From positions 1 through 55,223 of the forward strand of contig WRAV01000011.1 in assembly GCA_009780025.1 (NCBI GenBank): DNA of 55,223 nt, read 5' to 3'. Below, piece by piece: positions 51,680-55,223 of this stretch (the first letter of the stretch is position 1; each line of letters starts with the position of its first letter). Source of the stretch: Oscillospiraceae bacterium. GTDB taxonomy: Bacteria > Bacillota > Clostridia > Oscillospirales > Ruminococcaceae. A program made the translations under genes and the position numbers. Below the pieces are notes generated by a model that did no database searches, was not told the origin of the DNA, and worked only from the letters and a program-made list of their open reading frames with translations.

Positions 51680-52918
51680 ATGATAAACATTGCTGTTTTA
51701 GGACACGGGGTGGTAGGCTCCGGCGTGGTGCAACTGCTGGAAAAAAACCGGGAGAGCATCAGCCGCAAGGCTGGGGCCGATATCTGTGTCAAGAAAATTT
51801 TGGACCTGCGGGAATTTCCTGGTCTACCATACGCAGAAAAATTCTGCACAAACTTTGGTGAAATTTTAGCCGACCCCGAAATTCGCGTTGTAGTCGAAGT
51901 TATGGGCGGCACTCACCCAGCTTACGACTACGCTGCTAGCGCGCTGAAGGCCGGAAAAAGCGTGGTGACTTCCAACAAAGAGCTGGTCGCTGCCAAGGGC
52001 CACGAGCTTCTTCGCCTTGCGGGGGAGACAGGCCAAAACTTCCTGTTTGAGGCAAGTGTTGGGGGCGGTATCCCTATTATCCGACCTTTGCACCAATGCC
52101 TTGGGGCCAACGAAATCGATGAAATTGTGGGCATCCTCAACGGCACAACTAACTTTATCCTCACCAAGATGATTCGCGAGGGTATGGGTTTCGGCGACGC
52201 GCTAGGAATTGCTCAAGAACTCGGTTACGCTGAGAAAGACCCAACCGCCGACATTGAGGGGCACGACACCTGCCGCAAAATTTGTATTCTGGCGTCCCTG
52301 GCGTTTGGCAGCCACGTTTACCCAACGAGCGTTGACACTCGCGGTATAACTCAAATATCCGCCGAAGATGTCTGCTACGCTCAAAGTATAGGGCGTGTGA
52401 TTAAGCTGCTGGGCCATGCCCGCAAAATAGGCGATAAGTGCGAAATTTGGGTCGGCCCGGCTATGATAGAGCGTGATAGCCCGCTGGCTGGGGTCGAGGA
52501 CGTATTCAATGGCATTCTGGTGAGAGGGGACGCCACCGGCGACGTAGTATTTTACGGCAAGGGTGCGGGCGGCCTGCCCACCGCTTCGGCGGTGATAAGC
52601 GATATCATCGACTGCGTCACAGCCGAGGGCACCATCGTTTCTCTGCACTGGGCAGGCGCAGACGATAGCAAACTGGCTAAGCCAGGCGAGCTGCCCACTA
52701 CGCGCTACCTGCGCTGCAAGGGCAAGGGTTTTGACACCGTGGAATGTGTGCTTGGCAAAGTGAATCCGCTTCACCGCCCGGACAAGCCTGATGATGAGCT
52801 TGCCTTTATAGCCCCAGCCATGTCCGGTTCCGAGCTCGAGCAAAAACTTTCTCAGCTTGGGGTACATGGGGTTGAGGTCGCCGGCAACATTCGGATATGG
52901 GGGCAGGGTGAAATATGA
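51680..52918 (+). CDS. hom: Homoserine dehydrogenase
   Basis: A 412-residue enzyme reducing aspartate semialdehyde to homoserine. NAD(P)-binding GHGVVGSGV (about 8-16), SNKELVAAKG with the catalytic Lys, GGGIPIIRPL, LNGTTNFILTKM and EKDPTADIEGHD are all present. The C-terminal part begins with an ACT-like strand (TTRYLRCKG) but the usual regulatory GVL motif is absent, so the ACT domain appears short or degenerate. The ATG at 51680 has GAGGTG about 9 bases upstream. Confidence 0.95.
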   Translation: MINIAVLGHGVVGSGVVQLLEKNRESISRKAGADICVKKILDLREFPGLPYAEKFCTNFGEILADPEIRVVVEVMGGTHPAYDYAASALKAGKSVVTSNKELVAAKGHELLRLAGETGQNFLFEASVGGGIPIIRPLHQCLGANEIDEIVGILNGTTNFILTKMIREGMGFGDALGIAQELGYAEKDPTADIEGHDTCRKICILASLAFGSHVYPTSVDTRGITQISAEDVCYAQSIGRVIKLLGHARKIGDKCEIWVGPAMIERDSPLAGVEDVFNGILVRGDATGDVVFYGKGAGGLPTASAVISDIIDCVTAEGTIVSLHWAGADDSKLAKPGELPTTRYLRCKGKGFDTVECVLGKVNPLHRPDKPDDELAFIAPAMSGSELEQKLSQLGVHGVEVAGNIRIWGQGEI

Positions 52919-53811
52919 CAGTAAAAGTTAGAATCCCCGCTACAAGCGCAAATATTGGTCCTGGATTTGACAGTTTGGGGCTGGCGGTCAGCATGTACAA
53001 CTATGTATACATCAGCGAGGCCGCGGGCTGCCATGTGTCATCCCGCGACGATGCGGACATTCCAACGGATGAAGAGAACCTTGTGTACAAAACCGCCAGA
53101 GAACTCTATAATATAGTAGGGCATCCGTTTAAGGGACTCGCCATTGAGCAGATAAGCCATATTCCGCAAGCACGAGGGCTGGGCAGCAGCTCGGCCTGCA
53201 TAATCGGCGGACTGGTGGGGGCTAACCAACTGATGGGCTGCCCTCTCAGCCAGGACGAGATTATCGACCTGGCTGGCGTGATGGAGGGCCACCCGGACAA
53301 CTCTACGCCCGCGTTGATTGGCGGGCTGGTCACCGCCGTACTGGATGAGGGCAAGGTTCACTATGTAAAGCAGGAGATTGGCCCCGAGCTCAAGTTCGCG
53401 ACCATTATCCCCGACTTTGAGCTAAAGACTTCGGTAGCCCGGGCCTGCTTACCAGAGGCTATCTCGCATATGGACGCAAGGTTCAACCTTGCGCGCTCGG
53501 CACTTATGGCGGTCTCCCTTTACAGCGGCAAATATGAGAATCTGCAGGTCGCCGCTGGAGATCGGCTCCATCAGCCTTACCGCTTAAAGTTCATACCGAA
53601 TGCCGAGGAGGTAATTCAGCTCTGCTACGACGCCGGAGCATACGCCGCCTACATAAGCGGGGCCGGCTCCTCCCTAATGGCGATTTTCAATGACAGCAAA
53701 CTGGACTTTGAGCAGAAGACCAGAGATGCCTTAGACAAAATCGGGCTGGAAAAGTGGGGGCTGCATATCCTCTCGATCGACAATCGCGGCGCACTTGTCA
53801 TGCTTGACTAA
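52915..53811 (+). CDS. thrB: Homoserine kinase
   Basis: A 298-residue GHMP kinase that phosphorylates homoserine. The ATP motif is IPQARGLGSSSACIIGG (about 80-97) with PATSANIGPGFDSLGLA at the N-terminus and YISGAGSSLMAIF near the C-terminus. The ATG overlaps the hom stop by four bases (ATGA), so it is coupled. ask follows after a 33-base gap. Confidence 0.96.
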   Translation: MTVKVRIPATSANIGPGFDSLGLAVSMYNYVYISEAAGCHVSSRDDADIPTDEENLVYKTARELYNIVGHPFKGLAIEQISHIPQARGLGSSSACIIGGLVGANQLMGCPLSQDEIIDLAGVMEGHPDNSTPALIGGLVTAVLDEGKVHYVKQEIGPELKFATIIPDFELKTSVARACLPEAISHMDARFNLARSALMAVSLYSGKYENLQVAAGDRLHQPYRLKFIPNAEEVIQLCYDAGAYAAYISGAGSSLMAIFNDSKLDFEQKTRDALDKIGLEKWGLHILSIDNRGALVMLD

Positions 53812-53844
53812 GCGGAACCTATGTTCAAGAAAGGAAGACACACT

Positions 53845-55050
53845 ATGAGCTTGATTGTTCAGAAGTTCGGGGGATCCTCTGTGCGGGATACCCAGCGGCT
53901 CCTCAATGTGGCCGAGATTGTCTCGGAGGCGTATGACAACGACAACGATATTGTGGTTGTCGTTTCCGCTCAGGGTAAGACTACCGATGAGCTTATCGCC
54001 AAAGCGGGTGAGATCACCAGCAAGCCCTCCAAGCGGGAAATGGACGCACTTATGTCCACCGGGGAGCAGATAAGCGCAGCTCTATTGGTAATGGCCCTCA
54101 ACGAACGTGGGTACCCGGCGGTCTCTCTCACCGGGTGGCAGGCCGGCTTCCAGACAGACAGAAACCACACCCGAGCCCGCATTAAGCGGATTGACAAAGA
54201 GCGGATTGAGAACGAGCTGGACAAAAAGCGGATTGTGGTCGTAACCGGCTTCCAGGGAATCAACCGCTACGACGATATAACCACTCTTGGCCGCGGCGGG
54301 TCGGATACCAGCGCAGTGGCATTAGCCGCGGCACTGAACGCTGACCGCTGCCTAATTTACACAGATGTCGATGGCGTTTATACCGCCGACCCCCGCTTGG
54401 TGAAGGGCGCTGTCAAGCTGGACGAAATTACCTATGACGAGATGCTTGAGCTGGCAACCTTGGGCGCGCAAGTGTTGCACAACCGTTCGGTTGAGCTCGC
54501 GAAAAAATATAACGTGGAACTGGAAGTGCTCTCCAGCCTAGAAAGATTGCCGGGGACGATAGTCAAGGAGGTAGCAAAAGTGGAAAAGCTGATGATAACC
54601 GGTGTCGCCAAAGACGACAAGGTAGCTCGTATAGCCCTTCTCGGCCTGCCGGATAAGCCGGGAGTCGCTTTTAAGGTGTTCTCCCTGCTGGCCAGCAACC
54701 GGATAAACGTGGATATAATCTTGCAAAGTATCGGTCGCGACGATACCAAGGACATCACCTTCACTGTGTCCGATAGCGAAAAGCAAGCCGCGCTGGATGT
54801 CCTGCAAAGCCAGGCCGCAATCATTGGTATTGAGGAAATCGTGGCCGACTGCAACATAAGCAAGGTGAGCATCGTGGGCGCGGGCATGGAGAGCAACCCC
54901 GGCGTCGCCGCCAGAATGTTCGAGGCCCTGGGAGAATCGAACATAAATATTCATATGATCTCTACTAGCGAGATAAAGATTTCTGTCCTCATCGACAAAG
55001 AGCTTGGCTCGAAGGCGGTGGCGGCTATTCACGCAGCTTTTGAGGTGTAG
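53845..55050 (+). CDS. Aspartate kinase (class with internal beta start)
   Basis: A 401-residue aspartokinase starting MSLIVQKFGGSSVRD; ATP and substrate motifs FGGSSV, STGEQISAALLV, GRGGSDTSAVALA. The C-terminal third has two ACT domains (about 260-330 and 335-400) that bind inhibitor, usually lysine or threonine. The ATG at 53845 has AGAAAGGAAG about 9 bases upstream. A strong internal ribosome site and GTG at 54580 suggest a separate regulatory subunit, as in Bacillus LysC. Confidence 0.96.
   Translation: MSLIVQKFGGSSVRDTQRLLNVAEIVSEAYDNDNDIVVVVSAQGKTTDELIAKAGEITSKPSKREMDALMSTGEQISAALLVMALNERGYPAVSLTGWQAGFQTDRNHTRARIKRIDKERIENELDKKRIVVVTGFQGINRYDDITTLGRGGSDTSAVALAAALNADRCLIYTDVDGVYTADPRLVKGAVKLDEITYDEMLELATLGAQVLHNRSVELAKKYNVELEVLSSLERLPGTIVKEVAKVEKLMITGVAKDDKVARIALLGLPDKPGVAFKVFSLLASNRINVDIILQSIGRDDTKDITFTVSDSEKQAALDVLQSQAAIIGIEEIVADCNISKVSIVGAGMESNPGVAARMFEALGESNINIHMISTSEIKISVLIDKELGSKAVAAIHAAFEV
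54565..55050 (+). promoter_or_regulatory. Internal ribosome site and in-frame GTG for the aspartokinase beta subunit
   Basis: AAGGAGG (54565-54571), 8-base spacer, GTG (54580-54582) in frame. Translation from here would give 156 residues covering both ACT domains. Bacillus LysC is known to make an in-frame beta subunit of similar size. Confidence 0.6.
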
Positions 55051-55108
55051 GTAGACATAGCCCTCTAAGTTTTATGGCAACCAAAAGTCCCTGGTTTTTT
55101 GAATCAAA

Positions 55109-55176
55109 ACCACTAGTAAACTAGTGGTATGCACAAGCCCTGGAAGGGCATATTACAGGCTTAACCCCTCAAGGGG
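55109..55176 (+). mobile_element. Three tandem hairpins, candidate end of an IS200/IS605-type element
   Basis: ACCACTAGT/ACTAGTGGT with a 2-base loop (55109-55128), GCCCT/AGGGC with a 3-base loop (55137-55149), CCCCT/AGGGG with a 2-base loop (55165-55176). Short-loop subterminal hairpins are typical binding sites for HUH transposases at IS200/IS605 ends. The element body would lie beyond the window. Confidence 0.4.
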
Positions 55177-55223
55177 CATTGAAAAAGTTTAGCACCGCAT
55201 TACAATCTCGGGCAGCCGCTTAA

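Noticed and set aside
53812..53830. GGAACCTATGTTCAAG as a further copy of the AGAACC repeat
   Set aside because: It is a single arm with no partner and overlaps the ask leader; too short to claim.
1..55223. CRISPR arrays, rRNA or tRNA genes
   Set aside because: No regularly spaced direct repeats, cloverleaf-like segments or rRNA-like stretches were seen.

Overview
The window looks like a chromosome segment of an anaerobic, endospore-forming member of the Clostridia (Firmicutes), perhaps Oscillospirales-like. The grounds are an alpha/beta-type small acid-soluble spore protein, pyruvate formate-lyase with its activase, a PheB-type ACT protein, a DUF1540 protein, a RibU transporter behind an FMN riboswitch, and Firmicutes gene order (tig-clpP-clpX-lon-engB; rplS-lepB-ylqF-rnhB-yraN). 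Base composition is roughly balanced by eye, GTG and TTG starts are common, and Shine-Dalgarno sites are strong. No taxon was confirmed by a search.

Layout. 1-10.6 kb (all minus strand): trigger factor, ClpP, ClpX, Lon and EngB, then a small membrane protein, lysA, a methyltransferase, a UspA-like protein and a peptidase M15-like protein. 10.8-16 kb (minus): two tandem paralogous lipoproteins, a phosphoesterase, and a flotillin/NfeD pair. 16-25.6 kb: a DUF1540 gene, then (minus) rplS-lepB-ylqF-rnhB-yraN, a dipeptidase and thrC, preceded by a radical SAM/DUF2344 pair and pflA. 25.5-30.6 kb: a small membrane gene overlapping pflA, pflB, then a plus-strand cassette (uridine-kinase-like ATPase, DUF3842, ECF S component). 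30.6-37.5 kb: secreted cell-wall enzymes, an alanine:cation symporter, a lipoprotein gene broken by one amber codon, and an island of tiny genes around an SASP. 37.8-48.7 kb: metK, riboswitch-controlled ribU, a lipoprotein, ymdB, htrA, a two-component system, ychF and a G5/3D cell-wall protein. 48.7-49.67 kb carries no convincing gene but holds a roughly 700-bp inverted-repeat element. 49.67-55.05 kb: an AI-2E-type permease, then the threonine/lysine branch operon pheB-like, hom, thrB and ask. The last 120 bases hold three tandem hairpins like the end of an IS200/IS605-type element.

The genes are largely housekeeping: protein quality control, ribosome assembly, secretion, the aspartate-family amino acid pathway (ask, hom, thrB, thrC, lysA, metK), anaerobic pyruvate metabolism, and envelope maintenance or stress sensing (flotillin, HtrA, two-component system, lytic enzymes, lipoproteins).

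The unusual content is between the genes. Several families of structured intergenic repeats occur. The most striking is the 48.87-49.57 kb element: two inverted copies of a roughly 150-190-bp module carry a folded core in which three base pairs of one helix are changed in a compensatory way. That pattern suggests selection on structure, such as an RNA or a DNA hairpin. Other families are a 134-bp MITE-like hairpin, a multi-hairpin array in two versions, and a 91-bp repeat joined to the stop region of two small genes.
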